A DNA stretch of 64,000 bases from Paenibacillus sp. MMS18-CY102 (GCF_009789195.1 NZ_WSTC01000024.1:28621-92620); one strand, 5' to 3'. Shown: positions 34,836 to 44,059, counted from the stretch's first letter. Translations and numbers: made by a program. The notes: generated from the sequence alone by a model not told the origin.

Positions 34836-35987
34836 TTATGGTTCGATTTTGTCACCCTTGCCGCTAAGCAGCTTTAATTGGTCGTTCTCGTAACCAACGG
34901 TATACGTCACTTTGTATTTGCTTAATCGCGGTTCACCATCAACCCGCTCCTGCGCCGAGACGATCGCCGTCACGACGGCCTGTTCTTCTTCTGCCAATGT
35001 CACTTGAATATCGTCCAACGTCACATTTTTGGTAGACAAGTATCCTTCTCGGAAATTCTCATAAGGCGTGCCTGCGAGCCACGTGCTGCCAATCAATGAA
35101 TAGGCATATACGTAATCACCGCTATTGAGGCTGTCGTAAAAATGCGTCACGAGATACGATGCCATATCCTCGAACGACACATCACCCACTTCGCCGCCCT
35201 CGAATGTGTCCGAATCCATCGCAATCGACTCTGGCAGCTGCTTCATCGGTGAATCCGACCATTGCTCAGTAAGCGGAAGAACTTGGCTGATTGGAATGCT
35301 AAATCCAATGGCTCCTTGCTCCGCGCCAGCGGAGTTAATGCCAAGCACGGCTCCTGTATCGCGATCAACTAATGGCCCGCCGCTGTTGCCCGGAGCAATC
35401 GGCGCAGATATTTGGTACATGTCCTTGTAAGAATACGGTTCAATGTCGAGATCTCGCCCTACGCCGCTAATAATGCCAGTCGTTACGGTATTCTGGTAGC
35501 CCAGCGGGCTGCCGATCGCGAGCACCTCATCCCCGATTTCGCCTACGCGGCCACGGTCAAGCGCAAGCGGATTCGTGCCTGCCAAGGCCGGTACGCGAAC
35601 GACCGCGACGTCAATGTCAGTGCCAATGCCAATAACAGTTCCATCAAGTACACGCGCATCAGCCGTTTTCACTTTCACCTTGTTGGCTCCAACTACGACA
35701 TGGCCGTTCGTAATGATGTCGCCTTGATCATTATATAGAAATCCTGAGCCTAACGAGCCGCCTTCCGTCTCAATCGTGACAACCAGCTTCTGCGTCGTAA
35801 AAATAACGTCCTTGAGCGGCCGCTTCGCGAGCGGCGCATCTTGGCCAGCTGCTTTGGCAGGCAGAGCAAGAAGTGCATTGCCTGTAAGCTGATTCGGCAC
35901 TTTTTTATTAATTTGCAACACCCCAACCGCTCCGGCACAGAGCACAACAAGGCTGGCGATGAGGCATATCCATCCATCTCTCTTCAT
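34836..35987 (-). CDS. Membrane-anchored HtrA-like serine protease without PDZ domain
   Basis: 383 residues. N-terminal signal anchor (ICLIASLVVLCAGAVGVL), then a trypsin-like domain (~70-260) with catalytic His in ITNGHVV, Asp in GTDIDVAVV and Ser in APGNSGGPL. The glycines of IGSPLGYQNTVTTGIISG are also present. In place of a PDZ domain it has a ~120-residue C-terminal domain (DMASYLVTHFYDSLNSGDYVY; LKLLSGKGDK). It should act outside the membrane on exported proteins. ATG 35987 has AGAGGGA in front. It begins 14 bp after the upstream zinc-ribbon gene stop; the two look co-transcribed. Confidence 0.88.
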   Translation of the reverse strand: MKRDGWICLIASLVVLCAGAVGVLQINKKVPNQLTGNALLALPAKAAGQDAPLAKRPLKDVIFTTQKLVVTIETEGGSLGSGFLYNDQGDIITNGHVVVGANKVKVKTADARVLDGTVIGIGTDIDVAVVRVPALAGTNPLALDRGRVGEIGDEVLAIGSPLGYQNTVTTGIISGVGRDLDIEPYSYKDMYQISAPIAPGNSGGPLVDRDTGAVLGINSAGAEQGAIGFSIPISQVLPLTEQWSDSPMKQLPESIAMDSDTFEGGEVGDVSFEDMASYLVTHFYDSLNSGDYVYAYSLIGSTWLAGTPYENFREGYLSTKNVTLDDIQVTLAEEEQAVVTAIVSAQERVDGEPRLSKYKVTYTVGYENDQLKLLSGKGDKIEP

Positions 35988-36001
35988 CTTAATTCCCTCT
36001 C

Positions 36002-37270
36002 TTAATCCAAATACCATCCAGCCCTGTCGATACGCACTGTTGCATTCTGGTATGCGCCATAATAAATATCATCAACCGTTGCTTTCTCGCCAGGCTCAAC
36101 ATAATCTGGTGTCGCATAGGCTGTGCCTGTATCTAACACATTGCCATAACTATCCTTGAGCGTATATTCAACATATACCGAATAAACCGGCTTCGTAGCC
36201 ACATTGGTCAGCTCGGCATGAATATGCAAATCGCCGTATTCATCCAGCTTCACATCCAATTGATCTACGTTAATAGCCGCTGTCCGGTTTTTGAGATCCT
36301 CTTCCGCGGCCTTCTGCATGGCCTGTTCCATCCGGCTTGCCTCGGCATCCTCGTAAGCTTTCTTCTCCTTGCCGATTTGCACTTTAATCCCTTCAAGCTT
36401 CTCATTGCCGGACGCATATTCCAGCCCTTCATCCGCCGCGGCAAGGGCATCCGTGAAGCTCTTCTTCTGCAGCAAACGCTCCGCGTCTTTCAATGCCAGC
36501 CCTGCGATCTTCCCGATGATCTGGTCGCGGACTGCCTTCGCCTCGTCACTGTCGAGCCCATCTGCAACACGCAGCTTATCTGCCAATGCAGCTACAGTAT
36601 CCAGCCCATCCAGCTCCGCCTTAATCGTCAGCACCGTCAACCTAATGCGTTGCTCTTTATAACTGGCATGCAGCGGTTCAAAAAGCGGCTCCTCATGCTT
36701 ATCCAGCTCCGTGAGCAACGCATCCAACCCTTGGGCAGCATCCTCGATGTGGCGCTTGCCAAGCTGCGCACTCGTTTCGGATAATTGGCGTTGCAGCTTC
36801 GCCGCATTTTGCACAATCGCCCGATCTGCCGCCAACGCAGTGTAACGCGGACGAACAGCAATCGCCTGATCGAGCAGACCCGCTGCTTTGTCATAGCTGC
36901 CAAGCAACGCTTGCCGCTTCGCTTCCTGATGCCAGCCGGTTACCCTGTCATTTTGCAACTTCTCATAACTGGAATATCCGTATAGGCCGCCGCCCGCGAG
37001 AAGCGCAAGCAACAGCGGGATGAGCCACGCATACACCTTTAGCTTTCGCTGCTGGCGCGATCTCTGGCGCTGCCCCCCTTGCTCCTGCGAATTGCCCTCA
37101 GCTTCCCCGTATTCATCCCACGCTTCTGCGCTCTGGGTTGCAGCGATCTCTTGTAACGCTTCATCTATATAGCTCTCATCCATCGACGCTTCAGCCAACG
37201 GTTTCCCGCAATAGCTGCAGTAGCGTCCATCCTGTTGAGGATTGTGTTTGCCGCAATACGAACAGTACAC
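36002..37270 (-). CDS. Zinc-ribbon membrane protein with extracytoplasmic coiled coil and FxLYD-like domain
   Basis: 422 residues. N-terminal double zinc ribbon YCSYCGKHN...YCSYCGKPL (Cys4), a Gln/Arg-rich linker, one membrane span (YAWLIPLLLALLAGGGLYGY, ~80-100), a long helical segment with many Lys/Glu/Ala (~105-325) and a C-terminal beta domain (VDQLDVKLDEYGDLHIHAELTNV to the end) of the FxLYD kind. The layout places the ribbon inside and the rest outside. Function unknown. The gene directly downstream encodes an anchored protease, so this may be its partner or sensor. GTG start at 37270. Confidence 0.85.
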   Translation of the reverse strand: MYCSYCGKHNPQQDGRYCSYCGKPLAEASMDESYIDEALQEIAATQSAEAWDEYGEAEGNSQEQGGQRQRSRQQRKLKVYAWLIPLLLALLAGGGLYGYSSYEKLQNDRVTGWHQEAKRQALLGSYDKAAGLLDQAIAVRPRYTALAADRAIVQNAAKLQRQLSETSAQLGKRHIEDAAQGLDALLTELDKHEEPLFEPLHASYKEQRIRLTVLTIKAELDGLDTVAALADKLRVADGLDSDEAKAVRDQIIGKIAGLALKDAERLLQKKSFTDALAAADEGLEYASGNEKLEGIKVQIGKEKKAYEDAEASRMEQAMQKAAEEDLKNRTAAINVDQLDVKLDEYGDLHIHAELTNVATKPVYSVYVEYTLKDSYGNVLDTGTAYATPDYVEPGEKATVDDIYYGAYQNATVRIDRAGWYLD

Positions 37271-37370
37271 GAAACTCCACTCCCAAATAAACGGACTCTA
37301 TTAAACTACCAACCTACATTTTATATGAATTCGCGGCCATATCCAACCTAAGTTTCGTCAAAGGCTAGGC

Positions 37371-37408
37371 AAAAAAAAAAGAAGCATGGCGCCAAGGCCA
37401 TGCTTCTT
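37371..37408 (-). terminator. copZ terminator
   Basis: On the minus strand, GAAGCATGGCC-TTGG-CGCCATGCTTC is followed by ten T. It is 91 bp past the copZ stop; the intervening bases hold no supported gene. Confidence 0.8.
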
Positions 37409-37498
37409 TCATCCATTGTGCAATCAGCGTTGCTGCAAGGTTTACGCTTACCGTCCTGCCAATACTGCTTGGAGACAGGCCGCTTCACGATTATTCGA

Positions 37499-37726
37499 TC
37501 ACGATACAGTTGCTGAATCGTTCGTGACATCAAATCCCTGCTCCTCGATCGCTTCACGTATGCGCGATAAGGTTAACCGGCTATCGTCATAAGTCACGTC
37601 AACGCTTCCTCTGGCCAGGCTTACCTCGCCCCGCGCGCCGAGCGGACGCAGTGCATCCTCGACCGCCTTCACACAGTTATCGCATGACATGCCGGATACG
37701 GATAGCTTCGTTTGCTTCACGGACAT
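37499..37726 (-). CDS. copZ: Copper chaperone CopZ (HMA domain)
   Basis: 75 residues, a single heavy-metal-associated domain with the metal loop GMSCDNC (MxCxxC) and the ferredoxin-like pattern ending in IREAIEEQGFDV. CopZ hands Cu(I) to a copper ATPase. No CopA ATPase is in the window, but the gene directly upstream encodes a Met/His-rich lipoprotein, supporting a small copper-handling unit. Confidence 0.93.
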   Translation of the reverse strand: MSVKQTKLSVSGMSCDNCVKAVEDALRPLGARGEVSLARGSVDVTYDDSRLTLSRIREAIEEQGFDVTNDSATVS

Positions 37727-37788
37727 TGGCTTTCCTCCTCGTGATCGCTTTCTATCACTATACGCATCGGCTATCCCGCTTCATGCCT

Positions 37789-38748
37789 TCATCCAATCGC
37801 AATAACGAACGGAACGGCAACAATATGATCAGCTCGCTTAAACTGCCCCCACACTTTATAAATCCCTGCACTTGGAAATTCGGTATGGAACATCGCTTCA
37901 TGTGCGCTCGCTTTCCCATCTGCGGGATGCATGTGGAGATACTGCTCCGTATCTGCCGAAATGGCGACCACATGCCCGACTGCGCCCAAATACGGCTGAA
38001 GGCCGTCAATTGGCTCGTTTGTCTTCGCATCATAGAAGCGGAACGCCAGCGCCGTCGCCTTGCCATGCGTTGTCCCGCTTAAGGAAAGCGTAATGCGCAT
38101 GCCAGCAGCTTCCTGCTCCAGCTTCGCATCTGCTTTCAACGGAGGCGCATCATAGACTGGCTTGCCATCGACGGTCAGCCATCCACTTCGAGTTATAGCT
38201 TCGCCCCCAGCGGGCACGAAATCCGCATACCATCTGTACCTGCCGCCATTGTCGAATTGAGTACGCACCGTGAATACGCCGTTACCGCCATACTCAGGGT
38301 GAACATGGCGAAAATCGCTTAAATCTTCGCTCACGATAATAAGATGCAGCAGCTTCTCGTGGCTGATTGCGAATTTGGTAACCGGCGAATGGCCCGCCCC
38401 TTCAATACGAAGCGTGAGTGTCTCCATCCGGCCTGCCGCCAATTGATCAGATGCTTCTGCCATAACGGCTTGTATCCCGTTGCTTGCTTTCGAAGTGCCG
38501 CCATGCTCCATCGAATGCCCCTGTCCCATCGAGGCATGGTCCATCTCTTCGCTCATGCCCATATCCGTGCCCATGCCTTTGCCTGCCTCGTGCATGTGGT
38601 GATCTTCGCTTTGCTCAACCTGCTGCAGATTTACCGCCTGGTCCTCCTGTGGACCGTCGCAGCCGCTAGTAATGACACCTATCGCCGTTACACTTGCAGC
38701 TATCAGCCCTATACGAATCAAAGCGCTAACCTTAAAACCGTTGTTCAT
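37789..38748 (-). CDS. Met/His-rich lipoprotein, probable copper binding
   Basis: 319 residues. Lipoprotein signal with lipobox TSGC (VTAIGVITSGC). Residues ~40-85 are packed with Met and His (HHMHEAGKGMGTDMGMSEEM, then DHASMGQGHSMEHGG), a pattern of periplasmic copper-binding tails. The rest holds two beta-rich domains with conserved histidines (HLIIVSEDLSDFRHVHPEY; YLHMHPADGK). It sits 62 bp upstream of copZ in the same direction. A likely copper-buffering surface protein; exact function unknown. ATG 38748 has AAGGAG upstream. A longer frame to 38895 has no site. Confidence 0.85.
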   Translation of the reverse strand: MNNGFKVSALIRIGLIAASVTAIGVITSGCDGPQEDQAVNLQQVEQSEDHHMHEAGKGMGTDMGMSEEMDHASMGQGHSMEHGGTSKASNGIQAVMAEASDQLAAGRMETLTLRIEGAGHSPVTKFAISHEKLLHLIIVSEDLSDFRHVHPEYGGNGVFTVRTQFDNGGRYRWYADFVPAGGEAITRSGWLTVDGKPVYDAPPLKADAKLEQEAAGMRITLSLSGTTHGKATALAFRFYDAKTNEPIDGLQPYLGAVGHVVAISADTEQYLHMHPADGKASAHEAMFHTEFPSAGIYKVWGQFKRADHIVAVPFVIAIG

Positions 38749-38902
38749 TCTGTTCTTTCGCTCCTTCTCGCCAATTGCGCCTATAGTACTTGTATGCCCA
38801 TTGGCTGGGAAGGGTAAAACCTTAAGGTTATACGCAGGCGGGGGAACACACTGGCGGGGGGAGCCGGCAGGGCGAGTGATACTAGGCCGGAGCACACACT
38901 CT

Positions 38903-39098
38903 CATTGCATTTCATACAATCACATCGGCTTATTACGCCCAAGATGGAGTGTCCCATTGCACTCTGTGCAATGACAGCCAGTGCCTAAGTTGCTTTTATG
39001 CGTAAAACGATGGATGATGAGCTTTTGCCACTGCACGTTTTGCAATGAAGCATCAATTTTGGGGACCAGCTTATCTTTTCATTGTACAAACTGCAATA
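38903..39098. repeat. Four-palindrome intergenic repeat, family B, copy 1
   Basis: Four 19-bp palindromic units, consensus CATTGCANNNNNTGCAATG, start at 38903, 38955, 39029 and 39080 (spacings 52, 74, 51). It lies in the 539-bp gap upstream of the copper lipoprotein gene. After it, 39099-39287 shows no supported gene. Confidence 0.8.
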
Positions 39099-39287
39099 AC
39101 AGCCCTCCTTAGGCACATGCTATAAGGAAAAACCACAGTGGGCAGATGATACGCTGTTGCTTCTTCCATACGCATGTGTTGGAGACAACCGCTCCGGCAA
39201 GGCGCAGGCGCCCGGCAAGTTGGAAGGCGCATCACCCACAGCCGTCTGCGAGCCGAGAACCGAGCATGGCTGCCCAGAAGGCAAATG

Positions 39288-40721
39288 TCAGCGCAGCTCG
39301 CCCACTTCTGCCGGCGGCTTAAGCGGCAGCTTCACTGCAATCACCGTCCCGCTTTCCAAGCGGCCGGGCCCAACTAGCGATTCCGCCTCTACACTCCCGC
39401 CATGCAAGCTGACAATCCGTTTCACGATTGACAATCCTAGACCGCTGCCGCCGCTGCTTCGGTCGCGCGAAGGATCGGCTTTATAGAATCGTTCAAATAT
39501 ACGCTCTCGCGACTCCTCCGGGATGCCCGGACCTGTATCCGACAGCCGGACAATAACCGCCTCTTCGCCCGCTGGCTGCTCCATCACTACCCCGATCCGC
39601 CCGCCCTGCGGCGTAAATTTGATCGCATTATGCAGCACATTTACCCACACCTGATTCAAGCTGTCGGCATCGGCTTGAATGGTTGTTTCGATTAAATGCA
39701 GCTCCATCTCGATCCCCTTGTCCGCCCATTGCGGCTCACAAGACAACACGACATCCCTTAGCTGGCGATCCAAGCGAAACGGCTGCGGGTGAAAGGGATG
39801 ATGCTGTGAATCCAGTGACGCTAACCGCAGCATATTATCGCTGAGGCGCGATAAGCGGCCGCTCTCTTGTTTGATGATGTCCACGTAGTGGCTTCGTTCT
39901 TCCTCTGTAACCTCCATGCTCCGCAATGCTTCGGCGAAGCCATTGATCGAGGTAAGCGGCGACTGCAGCTCATGGGACACGCTGGATACAAAGTCGGACC
40001 GCATCGATTCCAGCCGGCTGAGGCTGTCCGCCATTTTATTGAAACTCTCAGCTAGCTCGCCCAGCTCATCCTTGCGATTCATTGGCACACGGACGGTAAA
40101 GTCGCCTTTGGCGAGCCGTCCCGTTGCACTTGTCAGTTGCTTAAGCGGCTGGACGAGGTAACGTGCAGCTACAAGGAATAACAGGCTTCCGATCATTAAC
40201 AATGTAATCAACAGCATGTTCGACGTCCGCATGAAGCTGCGTTCAAGCGGCATTCTCTCCGGGCTGAGGAATAATGCCACCTCAAATGGGCCAAACTTTG
40301 CTAATTTCCCGACGACGCGCCCTTGCAGACGGCCCGTCTGTTCATCTTCGGGCAGTTGCACGGCAACCGTTCTCCCTTGGAACACCGCTTCCACCTGCTC
40401 CGGCTTCAGTTGGCCCGCGACCGAACGGAATCGCTCGCCGAAGCCGAACCAGCGGCCATCCATGCTGACGCCAACCATCGTTACCTCTTGCAGCCTGGCA
40501 GTCTCCGACAGGAATGGCATCAGCCCACGCGGTTCCGACACCATATATAACCGCTCAATGTCTGAGATTGTATTCGACAGCTGAATGGACTGCTCGGCCC
40601 GAAAATCTTTCCTGAAATAATGGTTCGTAAATAAGAATGCCACAACAATACTAATTAGAACGACCACAAGAAACATGCCGACCAAGCGAACATATAAGCT
40701 TCGTAAAGTTCGTAATCTCAA
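39288..40721 (-). CDS. Sensor histidine kinase
   Basis: 477 residues. Two membrane segments (~12-30, GMFLVVVLISIVVAFLF; ~170-188) flank an extracytoplasmic sensor of ~140 residues. HAMP follows (YLVQPLKQLTSATGRLAKGD), then a dimerisation domain with the phospho-accepting His in SVSHELQSPLTSINGF, and HATPase_c with N box NVLHNAIKFTPQGG, G1 DTGPGIP and G2 GGSGLGLSIVKRI. The TTG start overlaps the response regulator stop (TTGA), with GGAGGTGG upstream. Signal unknown. Confidence 0.95.
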   Translation of the reverse strand: MRLRTLRSLYVRLVGMFLVVVLISIVVAFLFTNHYFRKDFRAEQSIQLSNTISDIERLYMVSEPRGLMPFLSETARLQEVTMVGVSMDGRWFGFGERFRSVAGQLKPEQVEAVFQGRTVAVQLPEDEQTGRLQGRVVGKLAKFGPFEVALFLSPERMPLERSFMRTSNMLLITLLMIGSLLFLVAARYLVQPLKQLTSATGRLAKGDFTVRVPMNRKDELGELAESFNKMADSLSRLESMRSDFVSSVSHELQSPLTSINGFAEALRSMEVTEEERSHYVDIIKQESGRLSRLSDNMLRLASLDSQHHPFHPQPFRLDRQLRDVVLSCEPQWADKGIEMELHLIETTIQADADSLNQVWVNVLHNAIKFTPQGGRIGVVMEQPAGEEAVIVRLSDTGPGIPEESRERIFERFYKADPSRDRSSGGSGLGLSIVKRIVSLHGGSVEAESLVGPGRLESGTVIAVKLPLKPPAEVGELR

Positions 40722-41407
40722 CCAGAAGCCACCTCCAGCCGATAGCCGAGGCCGCGAATCGTAACGATGCAGAAGCCATAGGTTTGCTCAGGAAACCGTT
40801 CGCGAAGGCGCTTCACATGAACATCGACCGTCCGCTCATCCCCTTCGTAATCGACGCCCCATAGCTGCTCGATTAATTGCTCGCGCGCGAACGTTTTGTT
40901 CGGGTAGCTCGCCATTTTGAACAGCAGCTCAAACTCCTTCGGCGGCAGCTTCACTCTGCCCTCTGGCGCTATCACGTCGTACTCCGCCTTGCTCAAAGAG
41001 ATGCAGCCCACCTCTACTGTGTGTGATGCTACAATTTTATATCGCTTCAACAGCGCCTTCACCCGTACGACGAGCTCGAGCGGATCGAAAGGCTTCACCA
41101 AATAGTCGTCTGCCCCCAGCTCGAACGCACGCACCTTATGCGAGGTTTCCCCTTTTGCCGTTAGCATCAGCAGCGGCATGTCCTGCCCATAGCTGTCACG
41201 CAGCGTTTCGCATAACGCCCAACCATCCATCCGCGGCATCATAATGTCCATAATCGCCATATCCGGCCGTACAGACTCCAATTGGTGCAGTGCATCTACG
41301 CCGTCTGTCGCCAGCAGCACCTCGTAGCCAGCGCGCTTTAGGAACACGCTCGATAGCTCCCGAATGTTCGGATCGTCGTCTACCACTAATATTTTGGCCA
41401 TTCGCAC
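40718..41407 (-). CDS. OmpR-family response regulator
   Basis: 229 residues. Receiver domain with phosphorylated Asp54 (MAIMDIMMPRMDG), acidic pocket VVDDDPN and switch Lys in DDYLVKPFDP. The C-terminal winged helix includes LPPKEFELLFKMASYPNKTFAREQLIEQLWG and DERTVDVHVKRLRERF. First gene of a two-gene operon with the kinase. GTG 41407 is seven bases after GGGAG; ATG 41401 is a weaker alternative. Target genes unknown. Confidence 0.95.
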   Translation of the reverse strand: MRMAKILVVDDDPNIRELSSVFLKRAGYEVLLATDGVDALHQLESVRPDMAIMDIMMPRMDGWALCETLRDSYGQDMPLLMLTAKGETSHKVRAFELGADDYLVKPFDPLELVVRVKALLKRYKIVASHTVEVGCISLSKAEYDVIAPEGRVKLPPKEFELLFKMASYPNKTFAREQLIEQLWGVDYEGDERTVDVHVKRLRERFPEQTYGFCIVTIRGLGYRLEVASG

Positions 41408-41639
41408 CCATCAACTCCCTATTCCGTTCCCCTAGGCGGACAAACCCGCACACTAAGCCCATCATAGCATAGCCCTTCCTGCCGCTTCCTTAGCGTATGC
41501 TTAAAATTCATGGCCGCCGCGTCATGCAGCCTAGCCCCTAACTGGCGTTGACAGCCGCATTCCTCACATGCCACACTGTGTAGGAATCATTACCATTCAT
41601 GCTCAAAAATGAGCAGCAACCGCAAGGAGTGACCATCCC

Positions 41640-42035
41640 ATGCTAACGACCGAGACGCTGTCCACGGCACGTCGCGATGAAATGATCGATATTACTCGCC
41701 AAGTCGCAGCTATCGTATCCAAGGACGGCAGGCGCAGCGGCATCGCCGTTATCTATTGCCCCCACACAACGGCAGGCATCACCATTCAGGAAAACGCTGA
41801 CCCAGACGTCAAGCATGACGTACTCATGCGGCTGGACGAGGTATACCCGTGGGAGCATCCCCGCTATCGCCATGCCGAAGGCAATACAGCCGCCCATTTG
41901 AAGGCCATGACAGTTGGCACTAGCCAAACGGTGCTGATCGAGGATGGACGCCTTGTGCTGGGCACATGGCAGGGCATTTACTTCTGCGAATTCGATGGGC
42001 CTAGGCGCCGCAATTACCATGTAAAGCTGCTTTGA
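41640..42035 (+). CDS. yjbQ: YjbQ/UPF0047 family protein
   Basis: 131 residues, whole-length UPF0047. Family signature [22 protein letters not shown] and C-terminal [17 protein letters not shown]. Members have been described as secondary thiamine-phosphate synthases, but the true role is unsettled. The conserved His cluster could bind metal. AAGGAG is ten bases before the ATG. Single gene; a TTGACA promoter for trxB follows. Confidence 0.9.
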   Translation: MLTTETLSTARRDEMIDITRQVAAIVSKDGRRSGIAVIYCPHTTAGITIQENADPDVKHDVLMRLDEVYPWEHPRYRHAEGNTAAHLKAMTVGTSQTVLIEDGRLVLGTWQGIYFCEFDGPRRRNYHVKLL

Positions 42036-42040
42036 ACATA

Positions 42041-42069
42041 TTGACAAACGCGCTTATTTATAATAATTT
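42041..42069 (+). promoter_or_regulatory. Likely trxB promoter
   Basis: TTGACA (42041-42046), a 17-bp spacer and TAATTT (42064-42069), 64 bp before trxB. Confidence 0.55.
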
Positions 42070-42132
42070 TAAACTACGAATCAATTTCAATTGCACACAA
42101 TATAAATAGCACACATCGGGGAGGACAACTAT

Positions 42133-43071
42133 ATGTACAAAACGATTATTATCGGCACCGGCCCTGCAGGCCTAACCGCAGCAATTTACTTGGCACGCGC
42201 CAACATGGCACCGCTCGTTATTGAAGGGCCACAACCAGGCGGACAGCTCACAACGACGACTGAGGTGGAGAACTTCCCAGGCTTCCCAGAAGGAATCCTC
42301 GGCTCCGAGCTCATGTCCAACATGCGCAAACAAGCGCAGCGCTTCGGCGCTGAGTTCATCACAGGCTGGGTAAACAACGTAGACTTCAGCCAACGCCCAT
42401 TCACGGTCAACGTCGAGGGCGGCAAACAGCTGCAAGCGGAATCGATCATCATCTCGACAGGCGCATCGGCAAAATACCTCGGCATCCCAGGCGAGCAGAC
42501 GAACATTGGACGCGGCGTCAGCACTTGCGCAACTTGCGACGGATTTTTCTTCCGCGGCAAAAAAATCGTCGTCATCGGCGGCGGCGACTCCGCAATGGAA
42601 GAAGCGCATTTCTTAACTCGCTTCGCATCGCAAGTTACGCTTGTTAACCGCCGCAGCGAGCTTCGCGCCTCCAAAATCATGCAGGATCGCGCTCGCTCCA
42701 ACGAGAAAATCGCATGGGCGCTTAACAACACGCCAGTTGAAGTCGAGGCTGGCGTCTTGGGCGTAACGGGCCTGAAAGTGCGCAACAACGAAACGGGCCA
42801 AGAAGAAGTCATCGAGACGGACGGCGTGTTCGTGGCAATCGGCCATACGCCGAACACCGGCTTCCTCGGCGGCCAAATCGATACGGATGAGCATGGCTAC
42901 ATTAACGTGAAGCCAGGCACGACCGAGACGAACATTCCAGGCGTCTTCGCTTGCGGCGACGTACAGGATACGAAATACCGCCAAGCGATTACGGCTGCTG
43001 GCAGCGGCTGCATGGCGGCTCTGGAAGCAGAGCGTTACCTCGAAGAGCTGCACAGCAAAGTTTCGGTCTAA
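42133..43071 (+). CDS. trxB: Thioredoxin reductase
   Basis: 312 residues, full-length low-molecular-weight TrxR that transfers electrons from NADPH to thioredoxin. FAD motif GTGPAGLTAAIYLAR, redox-active Cys132-Ala-Thr-Cys135 (STCATCDGFFF), NADPH motif VVIGGGDSAMEEA and C-terminal FAD motif GVFACGDVQDTKYRQ. GGGGAGG precedes the ATG. Confidence 0.96.
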   Translation: MYKTIIIGTGPAGLTAAIYLARANMAPLVIEGPQPGGQLTTTTEVENFPGFPEGILGSELMSNMRKQAQRFGAEFITGWVNNVDFSQRPFTVNVEGGKQLQAESIIISTGASAKYLGIPGEQTNIGRGVSTCATCDGFFFRGKKIVVIGGGDSAMEEAHFLTRFASQVTLVNRRSELRASKIMQDRARSNEKIAWALNNTPVEVEAGVLGVTGLKVRNNETGQEEVIETDGVFVAIGHTPNTGFLGGQIDTDEHGYINVKPGTTETNIPGVFACGDVQDTKYRQAITAAGSGCMAALEAERYLEELHSKVSV

Positions 43072-43134
43072 CAGCCTGGCTGCCTAACCGATTCCAGCCG
43101 GACCACCGGACGAATGACAATAAGCATGGCATGC

Positions 43135-43190
43135 AAAAAGGGGCTGGCCCTCGCGTAGATTCGATCTACCGAGGGCATCAGCCCCTTTTT
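43135..43190 (+). terminator. trxB terminator
   Basis: AAAAAGGGGCTG ... CAGCCCCTTTTT, with inner CCCTCG...CGAGGG pairing and T run. Also able to serve the convergent gene ending at 43208. Confidence 0.85.
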
Positions 43191-43207
43191 ATATGCGGTT
43201 CCCTCCG

Positions 43208-43789
43208 TTACTGCAGCTGCTTCATGCCTGGATGGTCCAAATAGCCATGCATCAGCTTATTGGACAGCGCAACCGCATCCTCGCGATTGCTTGTGGGCGC
43301 AGTAATCATAAACCCATTGTCGCCGTTCCAGCTCTTGCCCTCTTCTCCATTAGCCAACTTAACTGGCGACAGCACGAGCAGCGTTACTTCTGAAAAATCC
43401 TTATTCGCGAAGATCGTATGATAGCCATAAATCTTGCCCACTGTGTGGCCATTCACACGCTCCCAGTAAACATAAGTCATCGGTCCGTAGCCGTCTCGCA
43501 TAAAACGGATTTCCAACTCCCGTTGGTCCTCCGGCACCGGAATATTCTCGCCTACGACAGTAACCCGCCCTTTGAACGTGCGGTCGCCCCAAATGCTCAT
43601 GCGCGATACGCCGTGAATGACAACTGTCGCCGATTCCGTTCCCGCCTTAGCGCCATCCGTGCCAAGCTGATACTTTACGCCGTGCAGCGTCACATCAATC
43701 GATCGCGGGAACGTATAGATTCCTACTGCTATGCCGCATAACAGAATGATGCACAAGCCAGTAACCATAATCCATTTTCTCTTATCCAA
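43208..43789 (-). CDS. Hypothetical anchored protein
   Basis: 193 residues with an N-terminal membrane anchor (WIMVTGLCIILLCGIAVGIY) and a beta-rich external domain (IDVTLHGVKYQLG, TFKGRVTVVGENIPVP, ELEIRFMRDGYGPMTYVYWE). The TTG start has AGAGGAG 11 bases upstream. I do not recognise the family. The beta pattern with conserved Trp/Tyr suggests a secreted or cell-envelope protein of unknown function. Confidence 0.75.
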   Translation of the reverse strand: MDKRKWIMVTGLCIILLCGIAVGIYTFPRSIDVTLHGVKYQLGTDGAKAGTESATVVIHGVSRMSIWGDRTFKGRVTVVGENIPVPEDQRELEIRFMRDGYGPMTYVYWERVNGHTVGKIYGYHTIFANKDFSEVTLLVLSPVKLANGEEGKSWNGDNGFMITAPTSNREDAVALSNKLMHGYLDHPGMKQLQ

Positions 43790-43822
43790 GCGGGAAACAA
43801 CTCCTCTGCCTGTAAAATGGCG

Positions 43823-44059
43823 TTAGCTCCAGCCCCAGAAAAAACCGTCGCGCTCCCATGCCGCCCTGCCTTTGTGCAGCTTGCGGAACGCTTTCTTCAC
43901 ATCCTTGCCAATCGACAGGTTGCCGTTATCGTTCACGTACAGAAACGACTCGCCGAACTGGCTTGCTATATAATTCGTTGCTTCCTCTTGGCGCAAAATG
44001 CCCTTGTTCTTCACTTCATCCAGCATCCACTGTGCCACCTGTTCAGCTGTTACGGCCAT
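43823..44059 (-). CDS. Small conserved-looking hypothetical protein
   Basis: 78 residues: AVTAEQVAQWMLDEVKNKG, QEEATNYIASQFGESFLY and a C-terminal RAAWERDGFFWGW. The pattern of a short helical domain followed by an aromatic tail resembles winged-helix-like small proteins of Bacilli (possibly DUF6953), but I am not certain. ATG 44059 has GGAG 12 bases upstream. Divergent from the dehydrogenase at 44184. Confidence 0.75.
   Translation of the reverse strand: MAVTAEQVAQWMLDEVKNKGILRQEEATNYIASQFGESFLYVNDNGNLSIGKDVKKAFRKLHKGRAAWERDGFFWGWS

Noticed and set aside
37348..37557. 69-codon minus-strand frame after copZ
   Set aside because: It overlaps copZ and includes the copZ terminator and its T run as poly-Phe; not a real gene.
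38818..38827. ACCTTAAGGT palindrome as a CueR/CsoR copper operator
   Set aside because: Only a 10-bp palindrome, not at the 19-20 bp promoter spacing typical of MerR-type activation, and not a match to the CsoR motif.
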